64,000 nt of DNA from Nothophaeocryptopus gaeumannii (taxonomy: Eukaryota; Ascomycota; Dothideomycetes; Mycosphaerellales; Mycosphaerellaceae). Shown here one piece after another: positions 43,361-53,641 of this stretch. A program made the position numbers and the translations under genes. Each line of letters starts with the position of its first letter. Position 1 is the first letter of the stretch. The stretch lies in assembly GCA_031771865.1 (NCBI GenBank), contig JASISA010000042.1, positions 1,915,501 through 1,979,500 of the forward strand, read 5' to 3'. The notes under the pieces were generated by a model that saw only the letters and a list, made by a program, of their open reading frames with translations, did no database searches and was not told the origin of the DNA.

Positions 43361-43839
43361 GGACTGCTTCGTGTTAAAAGATGCCGAGCGTCTTGAGATT
43401 ATGTGCAGCTAAGTGCTCGTTCGAAAGGTGTTCAGCTGGCGAGGTCCTCGGTCTATTTGTTGGAGTCGCTCGCTTGTGAATGGAAGATGAAATGGTCAGG
43501 CTCCGGAAATTGTCGGCCTGATGGAACAGTGATAAAGCAGCAGCAGACAGCAGGGCAGATACGGCCGGCCGCAACTGACGAGAGGTGAGTCAGTCTCTAA
43601 CCTGAGGCTGAGGTGGTGGCTTTGAAGATGGTGACTGCAGGAAAGCGAGCGTTCTGTGAGCTCTTGAACTTCACAGCAGTGGCGAAGTCGACCAATTATG
43701 AGTAATGCTTTCCAGAAGGTCCTAGCGGGGAGCTTAATCGTGCGGCTCTGCGGGTGGCTTGCAGTAGCTGCCGAACGCCTCAGGGGTTCGTTTGGCAGTC
43801 ACGGTTTGCGCCTGAAACCATTCACATCGGCACCTGGAG
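43361..43839. other. Shared upstream region of FAP1-like and PPWD1-like genes
   Basis: A 479-bp interval between divergent housekeeping genes; probably a bidirectional promoter. No gene or clear motif seen. Confidence 0.4.
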
Positions 43840-45756
43840 ATGGCAGCGGAAGCGGGTGGAGTGTCGCAAGGCACAAAGCGATCGCATGAGGAAGTCGAGA
43901 AAGAGGACGGAAGACCTGGATCGGCCGTCGAAGAAAGCGAGTCCGACGACGACGATGATATTGGGCCAGCACTTCCCTCTGCAGAGGCGCCAGCGAAGAA
44001 GAGGCGGAAGAAGCTGCCATACGAGAAGCAATATGTCGCCGCATTGCCCTCCGCCACGCGATACTCCAAGTCGCTGATGCACAAAGATCAGCTCTCCTTC
44101 TGCAACTTCACGCCACACACCGACTTCCTCATCACCAGCTCCGTCGATGGCTTCGTCAAGTTCTGGAAGAAGACGTCGGGTGCTATTGAGTTTGTGAAGG
44201 AGTACAAAGCACATGAAGGGGAGATCAAAAGTGCGACTGTCAGCGCAGATGGAAGGAGCTATGCGACGGCAGGTGCGGACAACACCATCAAGATCTTTGA
44301 TGTGGCTACCTTTGACCTACTGGCCATGTTGGAGCCAGGGAAGCCACCGAAGTGTATCTGCTATGTGCATGGACACGGCTCCTCATATCCAACACTTGCC
44401 GTCTCAAATGAGACAGATGGCAGCATAAGCATATATGATGGGCGAGGCGAGAATGATAAGCCCCTTCATACAATCTCTGCTCTGCATCGAAAGCCTGTTC
44501 ATTTGATGGCCTATAATGATGCGTACGACTGTGTGCTGTCAGTAGATGAGAGCGGCATGATTGAATACTGGCAACCTTCCGGATCGCATGAGAAGCCAGA
44601 CAACGTCTTCGACATGAAGAGCAACACGAACTTGTTCGAATTCAAAAAGTCCAAGTCTGTACCTTGCTCGATCACCATCTCACCTACAGGCGAGCAATTT
44701 GCCGCCTTCTCATTCCCTGACAGGAAAGTACGACTCTTCAACTTCCCATCAGGCAAGCTTTATCGCACATACGACGAGAGCCTAGCCACCATCAACGATA
44801 TGCAACAGGCCGGCACACTGAGCAACGAGCCTCTGGACGCAATCGAATTCGGGCGAAGAATGGCTGTAGAAAGAGAGCTAGACAACCCGGCCATCCGCAA
44901 CCGCATCAATGTCATCTTCGACGAAAGCGGTCACTTCGTCCTGTACGGCAGCATTCTTGGCACTAAAGTGATCAACACCTTCTCCAACCGCCTGGTAAAG
45001 CTCTACGGCCGCGAAGAACCCTTTCGGCCACTCAACCTTACCCTCTATCAAGGTCAACCGGAGAAGAAGGGCCTCGTTACGGCGGAAATGGCCGCCTCTG
45101 ATAATCCCCTACTCCGTGAAGCCGAAGCCCGCGACGCCATGCTTGCCACTACTGGCTCTGGAAAGGTGCGCTTTTACATGTTCACTAACGACAACAGCGT
45201 TTCCAAATCGGAACGAGATATTCACAATGAGAAGCCGAGAAATCTTGGGGCGAGTAAGAAGAAAGAAGAGGAGGAGAAGGAGGCGCGCATGGGTACGAAC
45301 GCTACCATTCACACGAGCATGGGTGACATCCACGTCCGTCTCTTCCCTCAACACGCCCCGAAAGCCGTCGAGAATTTCTCGGTCCACTCTCGAAACGGAT
45401 ACTACAACAATTTGATCTTCCACCGTGTGATTCGAAAATTCATGATCCAGACTGGCGATCCACTCGGAGACGGCACAGGAGGTGAATCCATCTGGGGCAG
45501 AGAATTTGAAGATGAATTCACACCTGAGCTGAGACACGATAAGCCGTACATGGTCAGTATGGCTAACGCGGGGCCTGTAACCAACGCTTCTCAGTTCTTC
45601 ATCACGACCGAGAAAGCGCCTTGGCTGGACGATAAGCACACGATTTTTGGAAGAGTGACGAAGGGGATGGATGTGGTGCATGGGATTGAGAATGTGAAGG
45701 TTTGGAAGGAGAAGCCGGTGGAGGATATCAAGATCATTGACATCACGGTTGGATGA
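43840..45756 (+). CDS. WD40-cyclophilin peptidyl-prolyl isomerase (PPWD1-like)
   Basis: Nuclear cis-trans prolyl isomerase of the spliceosome-associated PPWD1 group. 638 residues, close to the family's usual length. An acidic/basic N-terminus (ESESDDDDDIGPALP, AKKRRKKLPYEKQY) precedes WD40 repeats (FLITSSVDGFVKFWKK, YATAGADNTIKIFDV, VLSVDESGMIEYWQP). A Glu-rich linker follows. The cyclophilin domain occupies about residues 485-638, with FHRVIRKFMIQTGDP (catalytic Arg), GTGGESIWG, NASQFFITT and WLDDKHTIFGRV. The family's NGSQFFIT reads NASQFFIT here, a mild change. Intronless. Confidence 0.93.
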   Translation: MAAEAGGVSQGTKRSHEEVEKEDGRPGSAVEESESDDDDDIGPALPSAEAPAKKRRKKLPYEKQYVAALPSATRYSKSLMHKDQLSFCNFTPHTDFLITSSVDGFVKFWKKTSGAIEFVKEYKAHEGEIKSATVSADGRSYATAGADNTIKIFDVATFDLLAMLEPGKPPKCICYVHGHGSSYPTLAVSNETDGSISIYDGRGENDKPLHTISALHRKPVHLMAYNDAYDCVLSVDESGMIEYWQPSGSHEKPDNVFDMKSNTNLFEFKKSKSVPCSITISPTGEQFAAFSFPDRKVRLFNFPSGKLYRTYDESLATINDMQQAGTLSNEPLDAIEFGRRMAVERELDNPAIRNRINVIFDESGHFVLYGSILGTKVINTFSNRLVKLYGREEPFRPLNLTLYQGQPEKKGLVTAEMAASDNPLLREAEARDAMLATTGSGKVRFYMFTNDNSVSKSERDIHNEKPRNLGASKKKEEEEKEARMGTNATIHTSMGDIHVRLFPQHAPKAVENFSVHSRNGYYNNLIFHRVIRKFMIQTGDPLGDGTGGESIWGREFEDEFTPELRHDKPYMVSMANAGPVTNASQFFITTEKAPWLDDKHTIFGRVTKGMDVVHGIENVKVWKEKPVEDIKIIDITVG

Positions 45757-45982
45757 AGAGCAGGTGGTGTCGTTGAATGGGGCCGAAATGAATATGAAGA
45801 GCCGTCGACCAGCGATCAGGATTCTGGAAGCCAAGGAGATTAGCCACTGTCGTCACGGACACCAACGGCTGGCCTGAGCAGCAATAGTTACTTGTAGCAC
45901 ACAATCGTCCAGACCGAATCTTCCAATTGCGAGATGATCCCGTCGGCAGCGCTTCTCCCCTCCTCGAATCTGACATCGCTCC

Positions 45983-46920
45983 ATGCTACCGCCTTCGGAG
46001 CGCCAGACTCTCTTCCAGCAGAGCCCTAGAGATGCTCTGCCAAGCTTCCTGTCCCTCATGTGCCCACTCGATAAATCGAACGCTGGAAATGCCAAATTGT
46101 TTTGCTTCCTCGAGGACGTCGGCATGAGCTCTACTCAATTCAACCTTGCTCTGATGTACTCCTTCTTCACCTATGGCCTCTGCGAACCAGTCTCGAATAT
46201 CGCGTTACGGCGAATCGGGCCAAAGTTCTGCTTCCCATTCGTTGTGGCGGCTTGGGGCTTGGTCACGACACTGACTTGGCAGGTGAAAAGCTACGGTAGC
46301 TACATTATCATCACTGCTCCACCTTACATATTTGCTACGTGCGTCTGCGTGCTAGTCGGATGGTTGTCTGACCGGTATCAGAGACGGTACTTGGCGCTTA
46401 CGGGATCTTACAGCCTCGGAGTCCTGTAAGTCTTTGAACTCGCCCCCTAGTACGAGTTGCATGACTAACAGCCCTAAAGTAGGTATTATACTTCTATGGA
46501 TCAACGTCCACTTCGAAAATCTGGCTGGAGTGAGCTACTTCGCGATCTTCCTCGCAGCAGCAGGATACTCTGCTCAAGCGCCGATAGTCGGATCTTGGGC
46601 TTCTGTCAATATACCAAATCCTTCCAAAAAAGCCGCCGCGATCGGTTTCTTCATGCTTGTAGGATCTGTTGGCGGTGGAAGCATTGGATCGAACATCTAC
46701 TTGTTATCTGAAGCGCCAGAATATTCATTGGGGTTTGACTTCAGCGTTGGATGTACCATCCTGGGTACAATGATTCCTGCGACTTTGCATTGGTGGTTGA
46801 TGCGGAGAGACGATGCGCGAAAAGAAGCGCATCAAAAGGAACGACGAAGTAAGGGCGTACACAGAGGAAGAACTCGGCGATATGGGAGAGCTCTCGCCTC
46901 TCTTTCGCTACTCCCTCTGA
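45983..46920 (+). pseudogene. DAL5-type MFS transporter relic with internal deletion
   Basis: Pieces of an allantoate/vitamin permease (DAL5) family transporter. The opening reads CPLDKSNAGNAKLF, MSSTQFNLALMYSFFTYGLCEP and RRIGPKFCFPFVVAAWGLVTTL. It then jumps from VKSYGSYI straight to APPYIFATCVCVLVGWLSDRYQRRY, a segment that normally lies about 150 residues further on, so the central helices are missing. A 44-nt-class intron (GTAAGT...AACAG, near 46427-46470) joins the next exon (GIILLWINVHFENLAGVSYF to LHWWLMRRDDARK). A frameshift near 46850 then separates it from its natural end (TEEELGDMGE, LFRYSL). Nonfunctional as read. Confidence 0.7.
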
Positions 46921-47312
46921 AGCCAGGCCTATCGAAGAAGGTTGTACCACACATGCATGCGAGACCGGCGGAGCTACATTCTGCCTATAAGCTACAATTG
47001 ACACATGACAGCTATCGCTTCTCCCCAGTGGCCTTTTTGCACGACACGAATCCGGCTATTCGGCGTGCTGCATCCCACGCTATCTCGCGGCTCCGCAAAG
47101 ATTGCGGATCCTTCTCGCATTCCCGCAGCGGACACTACAACGCTAGTGTATCTCGACTCCGATATAGGGTGACGCATGTGTTTTAACACCGTCAACTCCG
47201 GCCGATTGTTAAAACAAATTCGAAGGGTTTTAATTCGATGTAACGTTGACGATGTATTGCCAAGATGATACGCCAAGTTTTGTGATTTTCGTGTCACTAC
47301 ATCTTTGACTCC

Positions 47313-49079
47313 TTGGAGCACTTTCTGGATTTGGCGGGAACTGTCGTTACGATGGAGACGAAGAGCGCTGAGCAGCACGAAGATGCTGTCGCCACTCCCA
47401 TGCCCAGTGGCGGCGAAGTCGTCGAACCGGCTGAAGTCTCTCAAGAAGAAGATCAAAAGCAAAAAAAAGATCAACCATCAAGACTCGCTCTGAGCCGAAC
47501 AGTATCTGGGCCCCCATACTCTATTTTCACACCACGAGCCAAACTCTTCATCGTCATCTCTGTATCGATCAGCTCACTCATCTCTCCCTTCGGAGCAACA
47601 ACTTTCTACCCGGCCCTCGATGTCTTGGCCGAAGACCTTCATGTCACGCCAACCCTTATCAATCTGTCCCTGACGACGTACATGATTGCGCAGGCGATTG
47701 CACCGGCTCTTATTGCTGGGATGTCAGATTCAAATGGTCGGAGACTTAGCTACATCATCTGCTTCATCATCTTCTTGCTCGCCAATGTAGCGTTGGCTTT
47801 GCAAACGAATTACGCTGCTTTACTGGTGTTGAGGATGGTGCAGGCTTTCGGGTGTAGCGCAGCGATTGCGTTGAGTAATGCTGTTGTGGCAGATATTGCC
47901 ACCAGTTCGGAGAGGGGGAAGTATATGGGGTATGCTACTGCTGGATTACTCTTCGGACCGGCTTTTGGACCTACGATTGGAGGGTTGTTTGCGCAGTATC
48001 TGGGCTGGAGATGGACATTCTGGTTCTTGGTTATTTTTACTGGATTTCTGCTGGTTGTGTTTATTGCTTTCTTCCCGGAGACATGTCGGAATGTTGTGGG
48101 CAATGGATCGATACCCGCCAAGGGTGTCAATCAATCCATTCTGGGGTATATGCAACAACGGAAACATGCTCGCGAGATGCCCGAAGACGACGGCGCATCT
48201 TCCATTCAGACTCCAGGTGGCAAGAAGAAAAAATTCAACTTCCCAAATCCCCTCCACATGATCCACATCCTCTTCGACAAAGAATCCGGCATACTCCTCC
48301 TCTACAACGGTTTCTTCTTCACTGGCATGATGGTCGTAACAGCCGCCGTCCCAACCCTCTACGACGAAATCTACAACCTCAATACCCTCGACACAGGACT
48401 CTGCTATATCGCCATGGGAATGGGTTCTCTCACGTCCACTTTAACCATGGGCCACGTCGTAGACTGGAATTTCCGTCGCCACTCCTGCCGCCTAGGCATA
48501 ACAGTCAACAGGGCCAAACAACAAGACATAACCAACTTCCCCATCGAACGCGTCCGCTTCGAAGTCGTCGTCCCTGGACACATAGTCGGCACCATTGGTG
48601 TCATCATCTACGGCTGGACCCTCGATTTCCGTACATCCCTCGCCGGCCCTGAGGTAGCCCTTTTCCTCATCGGTTTCGGCGTCAGTACAGTATTCAACAT
48701 CACAAACACCTTACTCATCGATCTTCATCGCGATCAACCCGCTACGGCGACTGCGGCGGTTAATTTTGTGAGATGTTTGATGAGCGCGGGTGGCGCGGCG
48801 GCAATTATTCCAATGTGTAGGGCTATGGGAACGGGGTGGGCGTTTACGTTCCTTGGGCTACTCTACGTTATTCTGATCGGCGTGGTGTTCTGGTTCATGG
48901 CGAATGCGATGCGGTGGCGACAGGAGAAGGCGGAGAAGAAGAAGCAGGCGGAAGAGGTGAAGGCGAGGGAGCAGGATTTGGACGAGGAAGAGAAGAGTGT
49001 TGGAAGTGAGAAGGATGTTGAAAAGATGGCGGAAGAGGGGAAAGAGGGGAGTCTGAAGGCAAAGGCGCAGGAACCTTGA
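47313..49079 (+). CDS. MFS multidrug transporter, QDR (quinidine resistance)/DHA1 type
   Basis: Plasma-membrane drug:proton antiporter, 12 helices. 588 residues, no introns; a better start may be the second Met at 47352. Helix 1 begins FIVISVSISSLISPFGATTFYPAL. The DHA1 motif A appears as GMSDSNGRR, motif B as LVLRMVQAFGCSAAIALSNAV, and motif C-like LLFGPAFGPTIGGLFAQYLGWRW is intact. A long central loop contains KKKKFNFPNPL, and the C-terminus is an unusually charged Lys/Glu tail (EKKKQAEEVKAREQDLDEEE). Substrate unknown. It lies just downstream of a DAL5-type relic in the same direction. Confidence 0.88.
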   Translation: MEHFLDLAGTVVTMETKSAEQHEDAVATPMPSGGEVVEPAEVSQEEDQKQKKDQPSRLALSRTVSGPPYSIFTPRAKLFIVISVSISSLISPFGATTFYPALDVLAEDLHVTPTLINLSLTTYMIAQAIAPALIAGMSDSNGRRLSYIICFIIFLLANVALALQTNYAALLVLRMVQAFGCSAAIALSNAVVADIATSSERGKYMGYATAGLLFGPAFGPTIGGLFAQYLGWRWTFWFLVIFTGFLLVVFIAFFPETCRNVVGNGSIPAKGVNQSILGYMQQRKHAREMPEDDGASSIQTPGGKKKKFNFPNPLHMIHILFDKESGILLLYNGFFFTGMMVVTAAVPTLYDEIYNLNTLDTGLCYIAMGMGSLTSTLTMGHVVDWNFRRHSCRLGITVNRAKQQDITNFPIERVRFEVVVPGHIVGTIGVIIYGWTLDFRTSLAGPEVALFLIGFGVSTVFNITNTLLIDLHRDQPATATAAVNFVRCLMSAGGAAAIIPMCRAMGTGWAFTFLGLLYVILIGVVFWFMANAMRWRQEKAEKKKQAEEVKAREQDLDEEEKSVGSEKDVEKMAEEGKEGSLKAKAQEP

Positions 49080-49122
49080 GCAAACGTCGAACAATATCAT
49101 CATGTGAAAGCTGTGGTGGCCC

Positions 49123-50042
49123 GTGCCATCCTTGTCTGCCCGCGCCGTTGACGCTAGAGCAACTTCAAATTCTGAAGTTACAACATATGCAACAACCGCC
49201 AAATTCTCCGCCACATCACCTCACACCGTTGCAACCCCACCACTGCGGCACCAGACCGCCATCACCAGTGCTCCCGCCGCGCCCGTCTCCGCCGCCCACA
49301 CAGTCTTCGGCACCGCAGAGCTTGCCGAGAACATCTTCCTCTACACACCTGTCAAGCAGGTATGTAGAGGAAGTCCGCGAGTCTGCAAGAGCTGGAAGAA
49401 CCCGTCGACGGCTCGGTCAACCTCCAGCGAGCTTTGTTCTTTGAGCCACTAGCAGGAGCCCGGGGCAGTCTGGAATGAAAGCGACGAAGAGTACGGCAAC
49501 GAGTATCGGACAAGCACTGATTTTGCCAGCTCAGAAGACCGTTCCTAAAGAACCAGCATACTCATAAACCCAGTCTTTGATCGTATCTGCTTCGCCGACA
49601 CCTTCGAGATTAGCAAAGCGGAATGTGATGAGCACCGGTTCACCCAATGGAGCGAGAAGGGTCTTCGACTCGAAGACAGCTGGCGACGGGTGCTGGTCTG
49701 CCAGCAACCCCTGCACATGATTCATCTCGAGCGTTATGATCTTGCAGAAGAAGACAACTGGGGGTTCCTCAGACACCTATCGACCTTCGCATGAAGCGTG
49801 CAAGATAGCTTGCGAGGATGGTGTTTGTGCTGGGGCTTGCGTACATCGACAAGACAGGCTGCTATCATCAGGTTTCGACCAACGCACCCTTTGAGTTCAG
49901 AATTGCCGACGATTGGAAGGACGAAGACCCTTTCGTGGTGCTTGAGTATACTGTCAACAATCAAGTGGAGTTCAAAAGGTGGTATGAGCAAAACCTGGCT
50001 TCGAAAGGCAGTGAAGAGGCTGAGCAGAGCAACGGGGTCTGA
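49123..50042 (+). pseudogene. F-box protein relic
   Basis: The opening frame holds an F-box-like core as seen in many small fungal F-box proteins (VFGTAELAENIFLYTPVKQV, then RVCKSWKN). The expected continuation is in another frame (VDGSVNLQRALFFEPLAG), which stops soon after. A downstream open segment (49818-50042, YIDKTGCYHQVSTNAPFEF onward) may be its C-terminal part or unrelated. F-box proteins normally link substrates to SCF ubiquitin ligases; this copy is broken. Confidence 0.45.
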
Positions 50043-50746
50043 GCGAGTTCCGTCATAGCAGCACCAAGGGGAGACGTGAAAGATGTCATAAGGATTAGAG
50101 CATAGTCAAAGCTTGCACGAGGGGTTTTGAATGGGTAGCGTACTTAGAGCTGGGCAGGAAGATTTCAAAGGTGGACGGATGTGCAAGGTCAAAGAACTGA
50201 AATGACAACGGTCGCCCAACTCACGGAGCAGCAAGCCACAGTGTCAGTCCCGGCACCAAGAAGAATCTTGACTGCATCACAGGAGTCGTATACTCGTGAG
50301 CCAAGACCTACCATTGTAACATCACCTCGACCCACTTCAGGGAGAGGGGTTCGAAGACAGACCACTTCTCATGCGTCTCATTTCATTTCTTCCATACCAT
50401 GCGGAACTTCCACAAGGAAAGGCAATGGATCTGCGTTACGAAGCTGACAGCCCAGATCTTCCTGCTACACAACCGTTGCCAGCTGAAAGGAGGAGACGTA
50501 GACCGCATCTTCTCCGAACGAAACTAAAGCTGCAGGGCCTGTATCAGACTCAAGCCAGTCATATTTCGAAGTGCCGTTGAGTGCACAGGTCCAAGCCACA
50601 TTGTTCCAGTGTGCGTGTATCCTTTCGAAGACATCTGTTCACGTCGGTGGGTGTTGGGCTTGCAATAACGAATCCCTATTTGCCTATCTTTGACACTAGA
50701 GCTATCACGCTCACTCAGATAACTGAAATATCAAGTGCCTGAAATA
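50043..50746. other. Intergenic interval
   Basis: No supported gene. A short direct repeat, TGAAATATCAAGTGC, occurs twice near 50725-50755. Confidence 0.4.
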
Positions 50747-50986
50747 TCAAGTGCGCAGCGTAGCCGCTTCCCTAGAAGCCATGGCCGCTGTGTGATGATT
50801 GGCCTCATGCTCGAAATGAAGCGCAAGCTCCGTGATCTGCTTGGCAACGTCGATGCTTGCAGAAAGGCGTTTGTAGTCCTTATCGCACCCAACCAGCGTG
50901 TTTCCTTTCCTCGATTGCACGGTCGAAGTCGGCGCGAATAGCATGCATAGTGAGAGCCAAGCGGTGATAAGTACAACGAGCTGCAT
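50747..50986 (-). CDS. Small secreted protein, 79 aa
   Basis: Starting from the ATG at 50986, the protein has a strong signal peptide (MQLVVLITAWLSLCMLFAPT) and a short mature part rich in Ala, His and Glu (ITELALHFEHEANHHTAAMA), with a single Cys. A longer in-frame start (51103) would bury the signal peptide, so I prefer the shorter one. No family recognised. An effector-like or wall role is only a guess. Confidence 0.45.
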   Translation of the reverse strand: MQLVVLITAWLSLCMLFAPTSTVQSRKGNTLVGCDKDYKRLSASIDVAKQITELALHFEHEANHHTAAMASREAATLRT

Positions 50987-51371
50987 CTTGATCGAATAGT
51001 TAAGGTACTGAGATGCAGGTTGCGCATGCGAGGTGACGATGCGGAGGAGCGGTGATGTGGATTTGTTGCGGTGTCGGAGGTCGTGATAACAAAATGCCCT
51101 CATCGACGCCTAGATCATTCACTCACCAAGATTGCTGTGCTTCGCGACATCAAATTCACTTTTCCAACGCAGGAAGCTTTCATGTGAAATGTATCCCTAC
51201 TTTGATGTGAAGAAAGAGCAGAATACGAATATGAATAATACTATGACCATTCCAATCCATAACGTTCTGCAAGTGAGAGGCTGTGAAGTATACGTAGACA
51301 GCCCGGACAGATGATTCCTTTGCCAGCATGAACAGTGTCTTCGTTTCGCTGACGGATGACTTGTCGTCAAA

Positions 51372-52002
51372 TCATTTTGAACAGCCTTGCGTACAAGGAA
51401 TTCTTTGGCTGGCGGTTCCCTCGATGTGACGATTGAGAGGAGACTTTCTGGTGTATGATTTTCCGCAAGAGCAGTGGTATCGCTTATCGTCGAGCTCAAC
51501 GTGAAAGTGCGGTGACGATCTCGCTCTCGTCCGGGCTTTCAATCGTGGCTGAGATCTCCTGAGCAGAGATCTCATCGGCAGCGACATGAAACCCTTTCGG
51601 AGGAGTTCCCTGCGAGATCGAAAGAGTACTTGCGGGCCGTTTCAGCGTTGCGATGTGAAGGTCGCTTTCGACAACCTGGTCGTTGAGATCTTCCGAATGG
51701 CCGGTGCATTCGCAAGGTACACGCACAGTGCCATCGGTGAGCTGAGTTGGATCTACTGAACCGCTCAATTCTGGTCTCGCCGCAACAGAAGTAGAGAACG
51801 CCTCGGCCCTGCACAGCCGATTTGCTTCGGCGCTGAAGTTGGCAGGGTCGTGGCAGTCCTGAGGAGTTTTGGTGAGCGTTGGTGTAGGCGGCAATGATCG
51901 GTCTGGTGGAGCAAATGAAGGTTGTGAGTCTAACCAAAAAGCAGCGAGTTCGTCCAGCGTCCGTGGCGTATTGTCGTCCAATAAGTACCAGGATGCAGAC
52001 AT
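51372..52002 (-). pseudogene. C2H2 zinc-finger transcription factor relic
   Basis: The first frame (from the ATG at 52002) gives a 160-residue acidic, Ser/Pro-rich region (ATLKRPASTLSISQGTPPK). It stops at 51496 just before a zinc finger found in the next frame: YHCSCGKSYTRKSPLNRHIE, followed by IPCTQGC and a stop. This order is typical of fungal factors with C-terminal C2H2 fingers, where a second finger should follow. One frameshift and an early end suggest decay. An unseen short intron could repair the shift, but the truncated second finger would remain. Confidence 0.45.
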
Positions 52003-52880
52003 ATTCAAGAGTGTGGCACAAGGAGCACGCTTGCAGAGCGGCGTCGAACGACTGAAGAGCGCAAGGGGAGCTGGCGCATACTGGAAGCCGGTCAAACGTG
52101 GAGTGAAACGTGGGAGACAAGGTCGTTGTAGCTATGTATTTCTATCAGAGTCATGGGCCACTGCATACAGATGTCCGGCCTGAGGCAACACATCTTCGGC
52201 TCGGTCCATGCCGATGATGCCGAGGAAAAGCGGGTCTGTCGTTTCACCAGGAGTCCAAATCCGACTTCATCTGTGCTTGCAGCATGGCGTGCCTTCAGCT
52301 CCTTTCTTATCACTCTTGTGTCCTTACGCGTTGATGTCGGCTATCTGGGCAGTTTCTGGGCGCACGAAATTGGTCTCACCAAAACAGCTAGACCCCAGCT
52401 GAAGGAAGTTGCGGCTAATTCCGGACCATGGCGTGAGGCCGTTCTCATCATTCTCACATTCCACGGCAAGGGACTTCCAACTCGCTTTCCCTGTCGCAAA
52501 CAACCATGTACACCGCCGCTTCCATCAACCCTCTCGCTGACATACGAACGGCTTTCCGACTCTGCCTTGAGCCCTCTGAACACGGCGAAAAGATGCCCAA
52601 TGGCTGCCAATCCGTTTATCAGGCCAAGTCAAATTCGCATTCTGGTTCCGCTATGGCGTGAGCCGACGACCCGGCTCTCGAAGGATCACTGACCCGTTTT
52701 CCACCAACCAAAGACGCGACATGTGCCTATGGCGCAGTTAAAGCCAACCTCTGCCGAAGGTAAGTGCAGAGTGCATATACAAGGCCTCTTCCTGCCTATT
52801 CGCGCGTGCTGTGTTCCTCGCTCCCCCCTCAGCGACCTGTCCTTCCCTCTCCAGTATCTCAAAAGGCATCCCGAATCAAC

Positions 52881-53456
52881 ATGAGGCACTTCGCGTATGC
52901 GGCCGTATATCTGAGCGCTGTGGCAGCAGCGGCCCTGCCAACCTCCCGTCAAGTGAAAGAGAGTCTGACCGACTTTGCGCTGTTGGGAAGCAATGGACGA
53001 TACGCAAGAGTCGACAGCCGCAATCCCCGTGCGAACCCTCTCAAATTCGACACGCAGACATCTGAACCTCTCTACAGCGGTGCAACGCTGTTCAATCTGG
53101 ATGCTTCAGGAACTCTAATCATATCCCCAACCTCCTCCTTCGAGCTCGGAGGTCGTCAGGCAATGCAGGCAACCAATGCCGGAACGGACGCAATTATCTT
53201 CGAGCACCTCAACGCAGCCGGTGCGGGAGCGGTGCCGCTCACCTGCAAGATTGATATAGACGGTTCAGCCCTGCAATGCACAGTCAGCAAGCGAAAGTAT
53301 GGCAGCGGAACGATCAACAAGAAAGGAGAATGGCTCCTTCCCGGATCAGGTCCCGTCTTCTCAATTAGAGCGGTCCTCGTGAACCTCGACGAGGCGGAAA
53401 CAGAACGCAGGCACAACATTGCGGATCCATCACACGAACAGCAACTCCTAGGATGA
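52881..53456 (+). CDS. Small secreted protein, 191 aa
   Basis: The ATG at 52881 starts a clear signal peptide (MRHFAYAAVYLSAVAAAALP); an upstream in-frame ATG at 52764 lies in a pyrimidine-rich leader and is unlikely. The mature protein has short beta-like repeats (GATLFNLDASGTLIISPTSS, then AIIFEHLNAAGAG), two Cys (PLTCKIDI, ALQCTV) and a polar tail. It resembles uncharacterised secreted fungal proteins of this size, and I cannot name a family. Extracellular, presumably with one disulfide. Confidence 0.7.
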   Translation: MRHFAYAAVYLSAVAAAALPTSRQVKESLTDFALLGSNGRYARVDSRNPRANPLKFDTQTSEPLYSGATLFNLDASGTLIISPTSSFELGGRQAMQATNAGTDAIIFEHLNAAGAGAVPLTCKIDIDGSALQCTVSKRKYGSGTINKKGEWLLPGSGPVFSIRAVLVNLDEAETERRHNIADPSHEQQLLG

Positions 53457-53641
53457 ATGACCATGACGGCTCTTTTTTTTTGTCTCCCTCATGCGTGACA
53501 TTGAGCGGCTACAATACATTCAGCAGAAGGAACCAGAGCCGTACAGAGACGTACTCTCTTTTATCGGCCGTTCGAGAACCTCCTCATGCAGCCAAAAACG
53601 CCAATGCGGAATCCCACGCAGCCCACCTCAAGACCGCACAC

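Noticed and set aside
49531..49776. Minus-strand 81-codon ORF (EMNHVQGLLADQHPSPAVFE)
   Set aside because: It reads somewhat like protein, but no start context or homology is recognised and it overlaps the F-box relic on the other strand.
40417..50350. GGTTCGA-type tRNA B-box words
   Set aside because: Isolated hits near 40417 and 50347 have no matching A box or cloverleaf stems; no tRNA supported anywhere in the window.
52153..52692. Plus-strand 179-codon ORF
   Set aside because: Ends without recognisable domain and overlaps an equally open minus-strand ORF; composition looks noncoding.
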